Shown: positions 1 to 11,200 of the stretch, in pieces
Layout of the letters: the number at the start of each line of letters is the position of its first letter
How positions within the stretch are numbered: the first letter of the stretch is position 1
Made by a program: the position numbers and the translations under genes
From: Macrostomum hystrix
Lineage: Eukaryota; Platyhelminthes; Macrostomidae
Assembly (NCBI GenBank): GCA_950097015.1
Contig: CATNEN010000029.1
Location: forward strand, 930,001 to 994,000
Length of the DNA stretch: 64,000 nt
Reading direction: 5' to 3'
Notes under the pieces: model-generated
Told to the model about the DNA's origin: nothing
Databases searched by the model: none
Seen by the model: only the letters and a program-made list of their open reading frames with translations

Positions 1-61
1 TGTTTTGTACTGATAATGCCGTGATAAAAATAACCAATTTCCACATTCCTATTCCGTACAG

Positions 62-1742
62 GTGCGCCTAGTTCGTTCCTCGTCGCCTGTTCAACAGTCC
101 GCTGAGCACCAGCAACAAAAGCAGCAAGAGCAGCAGAAGCAATCGCCATCAACTATTCCAAAGGTGAGCTTTGCATTAATATATATTCCAATCAATAGTT
201 ATTAACAGTGTTGGGTATAGGTAATACGCTCGTACTTATAGTTTAAATTAGGCAGTAGCCCATTAATTGGAAGTTCTGATGTAAGGTTAGGAGCTCGTGG
301 ATAGTGGTGTTGGCCACCAGTCCATGGACTAAACAGCTGTACACAGCCTTAGCTGCGACTATGCCACTGGCAATCGCCAGATTAAAATGACGGATTAGCT
401 AGATGCCAGTAAAAATGTACTGTTGTGCTTAAATCTTTGCACTTTGTGTTAAAAGTTGTTTTCTACTTTACTAAGCGCCTTGTAACACTGCCAGCTATCA
501 TTAATCAATGCTGTGGAATCCGCAGCAGCAGCAGCAGCAGTCAACCTCCTCGTCGTCGCGGGCGTCAGCAGCTGCTGGCGGCGTTGTCGCTCGCGAGCCG
601 CCGGCTTACATTGTCCGCCTGCTAGCCGAGACAGCCGACTGCGAGACCAAAGCAGCACTAGCCGTCGCCGCCGCGTCCGAGGCCGGGCTTAACAGAGAAA
701 TAGTTCAACAATTGCGCTGCACCTGCAGCGATCATCAGGTCCCGGACATCGACTTGTCCGACGCTAGCCTGGCCGGCATCACCAGCCAGTCGGAGCGGCA
801 CGCCATCCTGCTTGGCATCTGCTTCAACCGGCTGGCTAACGATCTGGTTGCATTTGCCAAGCATTTAAATGGCTTCGCTGAGCTGCCGATGCCGGATCGG
901 GTCCAGATGCTGCAGGTGCGCTGGCTGAACCTTGTGGCTTGGCAGGTAAATCATTTCGTTGCAGTTTCTTTCTTATTTGTTATTTGCTTTAACACTTGCA
1001 TTTATATCTATCTTTCTACTTGTGCACTTTCGCACTTTGTACTTTTAAACCTTGTGCTAGGGGGCTTTTGTACTTTAGTTTTGTACTTTTTACTAATGTA
1101 GCAAACCATGCTACCGTCTGTGGTCCAGGCTCCTGTTCTAATCCTTCGCCTCCCGCCCTCTCCGATCCGCCGGCATAGATTGCCTACCAGTCTTTTCCCT
1201 ACGACGGCCACCTGAAGCTGTGCCGCAATTTCTGGATCCGCGAAGACGCTGCCTCACTGTTCGCCGGCCGAATACCCGTGCGCAGCGGCGGCCTCCTGCG
1301 CTGCCTGGCCGGCCTGCTGACTCGCCTCGGCCTGACCGAAGCCGAATTCCTTCTATTGAAGGCAGCCTACCTGCTGGAGGCGCCGTGCTCCTATCAGTGG
1401 ATCGATCGGCCCGCCATCGATCGGCTCCAGGAGCGCTACCTGATTGAACTGCGCGCCGTCTGTCCCAGCCAGAGCCGGCGCGCCCGCCTGCTGTCGCTAG
1501 ACGGTCTGCTTGAAGCCATTCGCGTACTGACTGTTGGCTACTGGCTGAGGGTTATGCAACGCACGCCCTACACACCGCCGCCACTGGTCACAGAGATGCT
1601 CACTTTCTCATTAGCCAATGTGCCGCATGTGTCCTCCGACCTCACTAACAATGAGCAGCAGCAGCAGCAGCAGGACAGTGGCGCTTCAGTTTCGCAGGAC
1701 GGCGTCACTGAAGCCATAGGCTCTGTTGAGCCAGTGCTTTAA
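62..1742 (+). CDS. nuclear receptor, C-terminal part (hinge and ligand-binding domain), NR3B/ERR-like
   Basis: Three joined exons are visible: 62-163, about 526-945 and 1179-1742 (stop TAA). All junctions are phase 0 with AG/GT borders; the start of exon 2 is ambiguous within a CAG run. The first exon is a Gln-rich hinge. Exon 2 carries the nuclear-receptor helix 3-5 signature (FAKHLNGFAELPMPDRVQML), with DR where most receptors have DQ. Exon 3 continues through helices 6-11 (AEFLLLKAAYLLEAP resembles the helix 8 region of ERR) and ends with an AF-2 activation helix, LVTEML. The tail has a short poly-Gln run. The spacing, the WLNL motif after helix 4 and the LVTEML helix fit steroid/ERR-type receptors best, but I compared this from memory. 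The DNA-binding domain and start codon lie left of the window. It should be a nuclear transcription factor; no ligand can be inferred. Confidence 0.8.
290..375 (+). repeat. fragment of SINE family 1
   Basis: The block around 'ccagtccatggactaaacag' followed by 'ctgtacacagcc' matches the middle of the full SINE copy at 54249-54561. It sits in the intron between the first two visible exons of the nuclear receptor. Neither the tRNA-like head nor the (ATT)n tail is present. Confidence 0.6.
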
Positions 1743-1994
1743 ATCCTCACCGACATTGTGAAGAATATCGCGCATGGATCCTCTGGTTTTTCCTCTGTTC
1801 TGACTGTGAAGATTAAATTAATTGTGCAAAGTTTGCTTGTCTAGAAGATGAACTAACTCTATCTGCAAATTGTAAGACATTATTTGCTGCGTGTCAATTA
1901 ATATAAATAATTCAATTTGTTAAAAAAGTTTGAAATTCTCGCCATTTTGAAATGATAGATTTATTTTTTCAGCTATTTCTGTTTCGTCTAATTA
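1743..1994 (+). other. probable 3' UTR of the nuclear receptor, no gene
   Basis: AT-rich sequence after the stop codon. I see no canonical AATAAA; 'aatataaataattc' near 1897 is a weak candidate polyadenylation region. The left target duplication of the downstream SINE (GTCTAATTA, 1986-1994) closes this segment. Confidence 0.4.
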
Positions 1995-2323
1995 ACAGTA
2001 ATTATGATAGCAATAATGATAGTCGATTACACCTGCCCTAATTGGGTCAGATGTGCAGCCGACAGCACAGCCGCAGCTATTGCGCAGCGCATCTGAAGGC
2101 TGCGTACGGCTGTTCAGTCCATGGACTGGTGGGACCCCACACCCACCCTCAATTATCCCAGCTGATGCTGGTACCAATTTAACAGCTGGGTGAACTGAAG
2201 CAATGCAGAGTTAAGTGTCTTGCTAAAGGACACAGATTGTTCTGGTTAAGTCGAGAATCGAACTTCCGACCTTCAAGTCGCGAGTCCGACTCTCTTACCT
2301 CTAGGCTACAACCCCTTTGTCTT
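1995..2323 (-). mobile_element. SINE family 1, full-length copy with 9-bp target-site duplication
   Basis: Read on the minus strand, the copy starts with a tRNA-like head (A-box-like 'tagcctagaggtaagag', B-box 'agttcgattctcg'). The SINE body follows ('gcaagacacttaactctgca' type block near 2205-2225, 'cccagctgttaaat', 'gtccatggactgaacag'), then a degenerate AT-rich tail. It is flanked by a perfect 9-bp direct repeat GTCTAATTA at 1986-1994 and 2324-2332. A target duplication of this kind shows that it inserted as a unit. The same family recurs at 290, 5205, 7825, 11745, 21423, 34605, 35990 and 54249. Confidence 0.85.
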
Positions 2324-2539
2324 GTCTAATTATTGTATCTGTATTTCTATATTATCCTACCCGCTCTTGTCTAACTGATACTCACCTGCTAGTGTAACAG
2401 GTTATTTTATGAATTGAAATGAAATGTCGTGTTTATCAGCTGAAAATGCTATTTATTTACCAATATCAAATCAAGAATATCACGCCTTGTTGATACTTAG
2501 ATTTCTGTCAATGAAAGATGCTGAATAATCAATAACCCA

Positions 2540-2690
2540 CGGTACCTAAGTTCGAATCCTCAGTGAGACCAAAATTAATTTAGTTGTTTTGGGGATTAGC
2601 CTAGGACACTCTGACAGTGTACAATGACCTCACAATGAGAATCTAAGATTAAGGGGTAAAAGTGCACTGACCTGTCTGGCTTTGTGCTTC
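2540..2690 (+). repeat. old, diverged copy of SINE family 2
   Basis: The stretch has a B-box-like 'ctaagttcgaatcctc' followed by 'agtgagaccaaaattaattt' and 'gacagtgtacaatgacctca'. These match, with many differences, the tRNA-like head and body of the copy at 14763-15127. No target duplication is visible. Confidence 0.5.
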
Positions 2691-3105
2691 AGAATTATCA
2701 GCATCTTTCATGTAAAGCACTATTTAGTTATTTTGTATCCTTTTTAATTTTGCCGCCAATGAAAATGTTGTGCTCAAATTATGCGCCTACACTAAGCATT
2801 ATTGTCGATTCTTAATAACCTACTTATTTATTTATTATCGATCAAGGGTGACCTACTTACCGCTTAAGTATTTTCATTTTGTTATTCTGCTTTATAAATC
2901 CTAACGTTGATTGTTTAATATCGGTGTTTCACACTTAATTATTTAGTTTTATTGCGCTTTTATCAGTGCTAACGTACTTATACTCGGTTGAAACATTATA
3001 CGCATCAATATTGCCGCTGTTTTCACTTAGTCGTATAAGATAATAATAAAATCACACTTATTTGTACCCGTTGTCAAATCTGTTTTTCTAAGAAAATAAT
3101 CTTTG
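2691..3105. other. AT-rich intergenic DNA, nothing recognised
   Basis: No conserved coding signal, tRNA or inverted repeat was seen in this AT-rich stretch before the 35-bp tandem array. Confidence 0.5.
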
Positions 3106-3109
3106 TGTT

Positions 3110-4635
3110 TTTGTGACTGCATATTTACTGTGGGATTTTTGTGGCAGCATATTATCCCAATACTGAGGGATCTTTGTGACTGCATATTGTCCCAATACTG
3201 TGTGGGGTCTTTGTGACTGCCTATTGTCCCAATACTGTGTGGGGTCTTTGTGACTGCCTATTGTCCCAATACTGAGGGATCTTTGTGACTGCATATTGTC
3301 CCAATACTGAGGGATCTTTGTGACTGCATATTGTCCCAATACTGTGGGGTCTTTGTGACTGCCTATTGTCCCAATACTGAGGGATCTTTGTGGCAGCATA
3401 TTATCCCAATACTTTGGGGTCTTTGTGACTGCATATTGTCCCAATACTGTGTGGGGTCTTTGTGACTGCCTATTGTCCTAATACTGAGGGATCTTTGTGA
3501 CTGCATATTGTCCCAATACTGTGTGGGGTCTTTGTGACTGCCTATTGTCCTAATACTGTGGGGTCTTTGTGACTGCCTATTGTCCTAATACTGTGGGGTC
3601 TTTGTGACTGCCTATTGTCCTAATACTGTGGGGTCTTTGTGACTGCCTATTGTCCTAATACTGTGGGGTCTTTGTGACTGCCTATTGTCCTAATACTGTG
3701 GGGTCTTTGTGACTGCCTATTGTCCTAATACTTTGGGGTCTTTGAGACTGCATATTGTCCCAATACTGTTTGGGGTCTTTGTGACTGCCTATTGTCCTAA
3801 TACTGTGGGGTCTTTGTGACTGCCTATTGTCCCAATACTTTGGGGTCTTTGAGACTGCATATTGTCCCAATACTGTTTGGGGTCTTTGTGACTGCCTATT
3901 GTCCTAATACTGTGGGGTCTTTGTGACTGCATATTGTCCTAATACTGTGGGGTCTTTGTGACTGCCTATTGTCCCAATACTTTGGGGTCTTTGAGACTGC
4001 ATATTGTCCCAATACTGTTTGGGGTCTTTGTGACTGCCTATTGTCCTAATACTGTGGGGTCTTTGTGACTGCATATTGTCCCAATACTGTGTGGTCTTTG
4101 TGACTGCATATTGTCCTAATACTGTGGGGTCTTTGTGACTGCCTATTGTCCTAATACTGTGGGGTCTTTGTGACTGCCTTTTGTCCCAATACTGTGGGGT
4201 CTTTGTGACTGCCTATTGTCCCAATACTGTGGGGTCTTTGTGACTGCCTATTGTCCCAATGCTGTGGGGTCTTTGTGACTGCCCATTGTCCCAATACTGT
4301 GGGGTCTTTGTGACTGCCTATTGTCCCAATGCTGTGGGGTCTTTGTGACTGCCCATTGTCCCAATACTGTGGGGTCTTTGTGACTGCCTATTGTCCCAAT
4401 GCTGTGGGGTCTTTGTGACTGCCTATTGTCCCAATATTGTGGGATCTTTGCGATTGCCTATTGTCCTAATACTGTGGGGTCTTTGTGACTGCCTATTGTC
4501 CCAATGCTGTGGGGTCTTTGTGACTGCCCATTGTCCCAATACTGTGGGGTCTTTGTGACTGCCTATTGTCCCAATGCTGTGGGGTCTTTGTGACTGCCTA
4601 TTGTCCCAATACTGTGGGGTCTTTGTGACTGCAGT
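3110..4635. repeat. minisatellite, 35-bp unit, about 1.5 kb
   Basis: The unit contains 'ctttgtgactgcctattgtc' followed by 'ctaatactgtggggt'. The exact period of 35 bp can be counted at 3541-3576. Variants (cctattgtcc/catattgtcc; tgtgtgg/tgtgg; gctgtgg) are arranged in blocks. About 43 copies. The minus-strand open frames across it (with repeated YWDN and SQRP peptides) are repeat artefacts. Confidence 0.95.
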
Positions 4636-4639
4636 GTCA

Positions 4640-5204
4640 ATCATGCTTGACTTTTATGCAAATATTATAAGGCAATGTTTAAATGTGAGTCTTTGTTTGC
4701 TTCTGTTGTAGAACCGTGTGTTATGTGTATTTACAGATGTCAATTGTCACAACAGCCTAGTTAGTGCTCTTGCTAATCTATATCTAGCATTGCCATTCTT
4801 CTTCATAGTTTTTCCCCGCCACAGGCCCTGCTTTGTTGTTTTGAATTTCTCTTCAGAAAATATTCCTTTTTTGCTCTTCTTTGTCTTTCTTATTATTTGG
4901 CAGTTTTGTTTCAGCTTTCCAAAAACAGGTTTTCCGTCGGCCGTCCTCCTGGAAACTTCTGTTTCACTTTGAACAAAGACTTAATTGTTCAATTTGGATT
5001 AAATTTTTAAATAAATAAATTATTTGAAATTGTCTCGACTATACTTTGTTCTGTCTGTTTGTGTTAACGGATTTATGCATATGAAATGCATTAAATTTGA
5101 TTTATTTGCATGTTATTGTCTGCATTCTTTGATTAATTCAGTTGTAGCTGCACAGCACACATGCATAAGATATTAGCTGGACTACTGTGCTTTTCAAATA
5201 CAGA
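4640..5204. other. AT-rich intergenic DNA, nothing recognised
   Basis: A T-rich stretch with a short hydrophobic open frame at 4718-4972 that lacks any recognisable domain and looks like chance. Confidence 0.45.
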
Positions 5205-5280
5205 TTGAGCTGAGAATCGAACTCACGACCTCTTGATCATAAGTCCAACGCCCTAGCCACAGGGCTACAAATTTCCCTAG
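5205..5280 (-). repeat. tRNA-like head of SINE family 1 (solo)
   Basis: On the minus strand 'tagccctgtggctagggcg' resembles an A box and 'gagttcgattctcag' a B box. The acceptor-stem ends do not pair, so it is not a credible tRNA gene. It matches the head of the SINE copies at 1995 and 54249. Confidence 0.6.
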
Positions 5281-5454
5281 CCTGAATTGTAAGTTGGTCA
5301 TTTTGGTTCGAAGTGAATGGTCGGATGCTTACGATCTTATAATGGGCATGAGCACTTCCGATTTTCATTGGCTGTGAGCTTATCATTAGGTGGTCATTGG
5401 ACGAGATGCTCATTTATTTAGAGGTGCTCAAATGACTTAATTACTTATATTATA

Positions 5455-6020
5455 AAGTCATCGGTCATGGGGTGGGTGCTCATCTGAGAGTCATGGGTCA
5501 TGCGGTGGGCGCTCATCTGAGTCTCATAGGTCATTGCGTGGGTGCTCATCTGAGAGTGATGGGTCCTGGGGTGGGTGCTCATCTGAGAGTCATGGGTCAT
5601 GGGGTGGGTGCTCATTTGTAAGTCATTTTTCATGGGGTGGGTGCTCATCTGACAGTCATGGGTCATGGTAGTGGGTGCTCATTTTTTAGTCATGTTTAAT
5701 GGGGTGGGTGCTCATCTGAGACTCATAGGTCATGGGGTGGGTGCTCATCTGAGAGTCATGGGTCATGGGTTGGGTGCTCATCTGTCAGTCATGAGTCATT
5801 GGGTGGGTGCTCATCTGAGAGTCATGGGTCATGGGGTGGGTGCTTATCTGTCAGTCATGAGTCATTGGGTGGGCGCTCATCTGTCAGTCATGAGTCATGG
5901 GGTGGGCGCTCATCTGTCAGTCATGAGTCATGGGGTGGGCGCTCATCTGTCAGTCATGAGTCATGGGGTGGGCGCTCATCTGTCAGTCATGAGTCATGGG
6001 GTGGGTGCTCATCTGAGATT
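5455..6020. repeat. minisatellite, 33-bp unit
   Basis: About 17 units built around 'gctcatctgtcagtcatgag' plus 'tcatggggtgggc'. The 5' half is more variable (gagagtcatgggtcatg) and the 3' half is homogeneous, a sign of recent expansion at the right end. A period of 33 keeps frames open on both strands; these frames are not genes. Confidence 0.95.
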
Positions 6021-6806
6021 ATTGGATACGTTGTTATCTTTAACAGAAATATTCATTTTTTTAAGCGTGCAAAATTTTGTGATTTACGAGTTAGTTTAGC
6101 AAAAAACTGAATTTCAGAATTTCAAAATTCCTCACACTCGCCAATGACTCCCATCGGATATTGGAGTGGATTGGGCGACAGAGGAAGAATGAGTAACAGG
6201 GCGTGATCGGATTTGATCAGCCGTTGTACTCGATAACTGAACCAGCCCTGCTTGCACAGCAAGGCACATTTGCAGCAACAGGCAGGCAGTGCAGACTGAG
6301 AAATATGAGCACACTGTATTGGTGAGATTGGTGAGACCCGAATCAATATCTTTGCTCAGCCAACTCCAACTCCGACCCTGGGAATGTGCAGTCCTGTATT
6401 TCCTGTGTTTTTTAAGGAACACGTGGGATCTATAGCGCAGGGATTAATTCTTTCTGTGCGCAAGCTAGGCTGGCTAAAATGGAGGCCTTAGTCTTCATAG
6501 TTGAGTAGCAGAGTTCCTCCGTGGCGTACTCACTTGAGCAGTGCTCAACGAGGCGTATTAAAAATAAGGCGACTTCTGTGCCCAGAATTATCCAGAGCAG
6601 TGGGCCAGCTCTGAATCAGGCCGCTGAAGTCTTTTTTGCTTCATTTTTCACCTCGTTCTAGGCCCCAATTTGATTGCCGCGGCCTAGATCTCGGAGGCCC
6701 CTGGGGACCGCCTTACAGCTCGTCTAGACAGCCACCTGTCCGACTTTATACTTCAGCTGAGGCCTCTAAGGGCTGCTGAGAACCCGAAACAGCCGGACGG
6801 TGTCCG
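6021..6806. other. intergenic DNA, possible promoter and 5' UTR of the Ebony-like gene
   Basis: GC content rises from about 6650 onward, as it does near other exons in this window. No TATA box or other defined element could be assigned. Confidence 0.3.
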
Positions 6807-6903
6807 ATGTCTGCGAACGGACTAAACCGACTTGAGGACAGGTTTCGCTTGGCGCTTGCCGGCCTCGGCGACATGCTGGCGAGATCCGACTGTGAGAACT
6901 GCG
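6807..6903 (+). CDS. candidate first coding exon of the Ebony-like gene
   Basis: An ATG at 6807 opens a 32-codon GC-rich stretch (MSANGLNRLEDRFRLALAGL...) that runs to a possible GT donor at 6904, just before the tetranucleotide tract. The exon would end in phase 1, as needed by the acceptor at 8245/8246 (joining G+CC to Ala). Including it brings the gene to 926 codons, close to insect Ebony (about 880). The donor (GTCTGC) is weak, so this exon is tentative. Confidence 0.35.
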
Positions 6904-6904
6904 G

Positions 6905-6909
6905 TCTGC

Positions 6910-6960
<51 letters not shown>

Positions 6961-6984
6961 CTGTCTGTCTGTCCGTCTGTCTGT

Positions 6985-7019
<35 letters not shown>

Positions 7020-7080
7020 CCTGTCTGTCTGTCTGTCTGGCTGGTTGGCTGGCTGGCTGCCTGTCTGTCTGTCTGTCTGT

Positions 7081-7111
<31 letters not shown>

Positions 7112-7235
7112 CCTGTCTGTCTGTCTGTCTGGCTGGCTGGCTGGCTGGCTGGCTGCCTGTCTGTCCGTCTGTCTGTCTGTCCGTCTGTCTGTCTGGCTGG
7201 CTGGCTGGCTGCCTGTCTGGCTGGCTGGCTGTCAA
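6905..7235. repeat. tetranucleotide microsatellite (GTCT/GGCT)n
   Basis: Alternating blocks of GTCT and GGCT with a few GTCC units. It begins directly at the proposed donor of the candidate first exon. Long open frames of Cys-Leu-Ser-Val (plus strand) and Gln-Thr-Asp-Arg (minus strand) are artefacts of this repeat. Confidence 0.95.
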
Positions 7236-7785
7236 TACATCTATCAATATAAATCAATTTATCTATCAATCTATCTGTCTATCAATCTATCTGTCTATCA
7301 ATCTATCTGTCTATCAATCTATCTGTCTATCAATCTATATGTCTATCAATCTATCTGTCTATCAATCTATATGTCTATCAATCTATCTGTCTATCAATCT
7401 ATCTGTCTATCAATCTATCTGTCTATCAATCTATCTGTCTATCAATCTATCTGTCTATCAATCTATCTGTCTATCAATCTATCTGTCTATCAATCTATAT
7501 GTCTATCAATCTATCTGTCTATCAATCTATATGTCTATCAATCTATCTGTCTATCAATCTATCTGTCTATCAATCTATCTGTCTATCAATCTATCTGTCT
7601 ATCAATCTATATGTCTATCAATCTATCTGTCTATCAATCTATCTGTCTATCAATCTATCTGTCTATCAATCTATCTGTCTATCAATCTATCTGTCTATCA
7701 ATCTATCTGTCTATCAATCTATTTGTCTATCAATCTATCTGTCTATCAATCTATCTGTCTATCAATCTATCTGTCAATCAGTCTT
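7236..7785. repeat. 16-bp repeat built from tetranucleotides
   Basis: About 33 copies of a 16-bp unit 'ctatctgtctatcaat' with occasional ATATGTCT variants. It probably arose from the adjacent GTCT tract by point change and higher-order amplification. Confidence 0.95.
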
Positions 7786-7824
7786 CCTAGTGAGCAGATA
7801 GAAATCACGTCTAGCAATTGGGGC

Positions 7825-7935
7825 CGAATGCAGAGCCACTGCTCCATCCGCAGCCGTCGCATTCAAAAGCGGCGTGCAGCTGGCTGTTCAGTCCGTGGAC
7901 TGGGCGGCTACCATTTTATAGCTGGTTGTTAATTA
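7825..7935 (-). repeat. fragment of SINE family 1
   Basis: The segment contains 'gttcagtccgtggactggg' and neighbouring GC-rich SINE body sequence, without head or tail. It lies in the presumed first intron of the Ebony-like gene. Confidence 0.5.
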
Positions 7936-8245
7936 TGTTCCAGGGGCTACAGACACCCTTGAAATGTATCTATCTAAATAACTTAAATCATTCTTCCTCT
8001 TTCCTTCCGTTTGCCTTCCCATCACTGAACTACCTGAAGTGGAGTTAACTTTTCATAAGAACTAGTCTAGATATATTCTTCTTCACTTCCGTTTACAGCA
8101 ACAAAAATATCAGATTCCCAAATTTAATCAACTATGAAGGAAATTCAGAAATTCAGTAGGGCTGCTAAATTTCCTGAGGGTGCTCTCGACGAAAATTTCG
8201 CTACTTTAATTTCAATATGCAATTTCCTCACAATTGCCTTTGCAG

Positions 8246-11200
8246 CCCGGCGGCGGCAGTTCGCCAGTCCAGCCTCTGTACTGCGCGGACCTCGAAAATC
8301 GATCGATGGCCGTCGCGACGGTCCGATCGGGCGGATCTTGGAGGACCTGGTGCACTTCAACAACAACCTGACGCCGACTGCCAAGGACCCCGCCGTCTGG
8401 TGGTGCCCGCCAGCTGCTGAAATTGCGGCAGAGGCCGGAGCTTCGTCAGCCGCCGGCGTTTGCGTCACCTTCGGCGAGCTCAACGGTCGAGCCAATTTTT
8501 TGGCACGCTGTCTGCAACGAGTTCTACGCGCTCACGGCGTCGTCGAAGACGACGAGTTCAGCGGTGTCACCATTTGCGCCGTCATGCCGAGCTGCCCGGA
8601 CCGGCTCGCCCTGGAGCTTGCGGCGCTGAAGCTCGGCCTGCCGCTGCTGGGCCTTGAAGAACCCGACGGAAGTCTTGGCCGGCTGTTGGACGCCCTGCAG
8701 AAGACAGCAGCTCCGTCGGCTGCATCTGGCACATCAGCGACTGTCGTGCTGGTGACATCGGCCGGAGCCGCGTTGCGCCTGCCAGATCTCCGCTGCCTGT
8801 CGCCGTCGTTGGCGCTGCAGTTCGAGGACCTCGCCGAGGCCGGCCAAGCTCTCGGCCTGTCCGACCGCGATCTTCAGGACGACGAGAGGCCGGCTGCCGT
8901 CCAAGACGCAGACTCCGCGTCGCTAGCGGTAGCCTTCACCGTGGAGACACTCGGCGGCCGTCTGGTTAACGTGACTCAAGGCCAGCTGCTGGCTGCCGTA
9001 GGCTTCCTGCGCGACTGCGTGCCCTGGCAGTGCCACGAGGTCCTGTGGCTCGGCGACTCCTGCGACAGCGTTTATTGGCGGGTGCACGCGCTGAGCGCCC
9101 TGCTGCAGGGCATCCCCCTGCTGCTCTGCCCCGGCTGTGCACGCTGGGATGCCTGGCTGGGGCTGCTGCGATCTCAGTGAGTGCTGGGGCTGCAGTGATT
9201 TCAGTGAGTGCTGGGGCTGCAGTGATTTCAGTGAGTGCTGGGGCTGCAGTGATTTCAGTGAGTGCTGGGGCTGCAGTGATTTCAGTGAGTACTGGGGCTT
9301 CAGTGATTTCAGTGAGTGCTGGGGCTGCAGTGATTTCAGTGAGTGCTGGGGCTGCAGTGATTTCAGTGAGTGCTGGGGCTGCAGTGATTTCAGTGAGTGC
9401 TGGGGCTGCAGTGATTTCAGTGAGTGCTGGGGCTGCTGCGATCTCAGTGGGTGCTGGGGCTGGTGGAGCTGGGATCACTTTCATGCTATTAAATCGAGCT
9501 TTCAGTCCACCTCACCAACCACCTGATCCATCTCAGTTATGTCACTCGACTGGTGACCAGTCCGAGCTTCCTGACGGACCTACTGGCTCACACCGGCAGC
9601 CGGCCTGCCGCTCGGGCCCAGCTGGCCTCCGTTGAAGCCGTCCTGGTGATCGGCGAGCCGCTGCCACCGCGCATCGCCGACGACTTCTTCCACCAGCTGG
9701 GCTCCGGCCGCACCCTCGGCTGCTTCTACGGCTGCGTGGAAGCCTGCGGCGCCGCCGCCTACGGCCTGTTCCGCTGTCCGGCCGATGTACAGGAGGCGCG
9801 GCGACTGTCCGACTGCTTGCTGGCGCTACCGGAGGCGGCCCCGAATGTCCGCCTGGCCGTTACGGACCAGCGGGGCCGGCCGCTGCCTGCCGGTCAGCTG
9901 GGCGAGATCCGGCTCCTCCTGCCGGGCAGTCACGCCTCTTGCGACGTAGCCGACGACGGCGCTACCTGGACTGCTGGCCCGTCGGCGCTTCGGACTGGCG
10001 ACTTCGGCCAGCTGACGGACGGCCGCCTGTTGTGCTACGGCCGCGCCGATCCGTCAATGACGGCCGCCGTTGAAGCGGCAGCCAGGCTGGGCTGGCGAGT
10101 GCGGATGACGCCTAGCGGGACGCGGCTCCTGGCTCAGCCGGCGTCGGCCGAATGTCGGCGATTCACAACTGCGCCACTGATGCGCTGTCTTGAAATGGCA
10201 ACCGACTGTACAGGTGTGGACCGCCTCCGACCTCCCCAAACTTCTTCAACCTTCACAATTTCCGCTCCCAGCCTTAAAAACACCATTCTCCCATTCTCCC
10301 GCCTTGTCCACAGTCGGGTTGCTCGCCGACTGGTCCTCGATGCCTCGCCGACGCCTCTGGGAGCTGCCCGACCCGAGTTCGGTGCGGCGGCCCACTTTGC
10401 TTGACGTCGATTCCGAAAATGGCGGCGGCCGCAGCAGGGACAGCGGCAGCGCAGAGGCTGTTGAAAATAATGGCGACGGTGTCGAAGCCTGGCCGGCCGC
10501 TGCGCTTCGACTCGCCGAAGCGGCCACCGCCGGACGCTCCGCTTGTGCCGGCCGAATGAGTCGCATGCTGAGCTGCGCCGAGCCTTCAGGAGGTGGCAAA
10601 ATTGTTCAGTCTGCCTGGGAGAGCCACCTGCCCTACACGGAGGCCGCGTATAGGACGGAGGGGCCGGAAATCAGCGGCGGCGGCATCGGCAGCCTCCGCC
10701 TGCTGGACCGTTCGGGCCGGGTCGCAGCTCTGGTGGAATTCCGAGTCATTGAGTCCGGCATCGTCGGAGCGGCGGCCGAAGCCGCAGACATTGGCTTCGA
10801 TGCGGCGGCCTGTTCAACGGCGCTGAACAGCGAATTGTCGGCCACTGACGAAACCACTGACGACGGCGCCATTCGAATTTGTCGAGCTCTAAGAGTTCGA
10901 TTTCCTCAGTGCGGCGGCGGCGGTGCAAGCGGCGGCACCAGAGCGCTACGCTTTCTGCGTCTGGCGGATCTGGTGGAGAATCTGCTGCTTCACTGTGCCC
11001 AGCTGCTCGGCTGCGGCGCGGCGCTTCGGGTGGCTGACGACAGCATTACTCAGGTGCGCATTGTAGGGCCAGCCGTGGCGTTTACTAAGTACTGTGTACT
11101 GAGCCTGTGTACTCTGTGTGCTGTGTACTGTACTTTACTGTGTACTATGTACTGTACTGTGTACTGTACTGTACTTTAATTTACGCTTCTAGAGTGCACT

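Noticed and set aside
3110-4635. CRISPR-like array of regular repeats
   Set aside because: Units are contiguous with no unique spacers; it is a minisatellite in animal DNA.
5205-5280. A tRNA gene on the minus strand
   Set aside because: A-box- and B-box-like sequences are present but the acceptor stem does not pair; it matches the SINE head.
6766-7932. Cys/Ser- and Gln/Thr-rich proteins in the tetranucleotide tract
   Set aside because: Several overlapping frames on both strands are open because of simple repeats.
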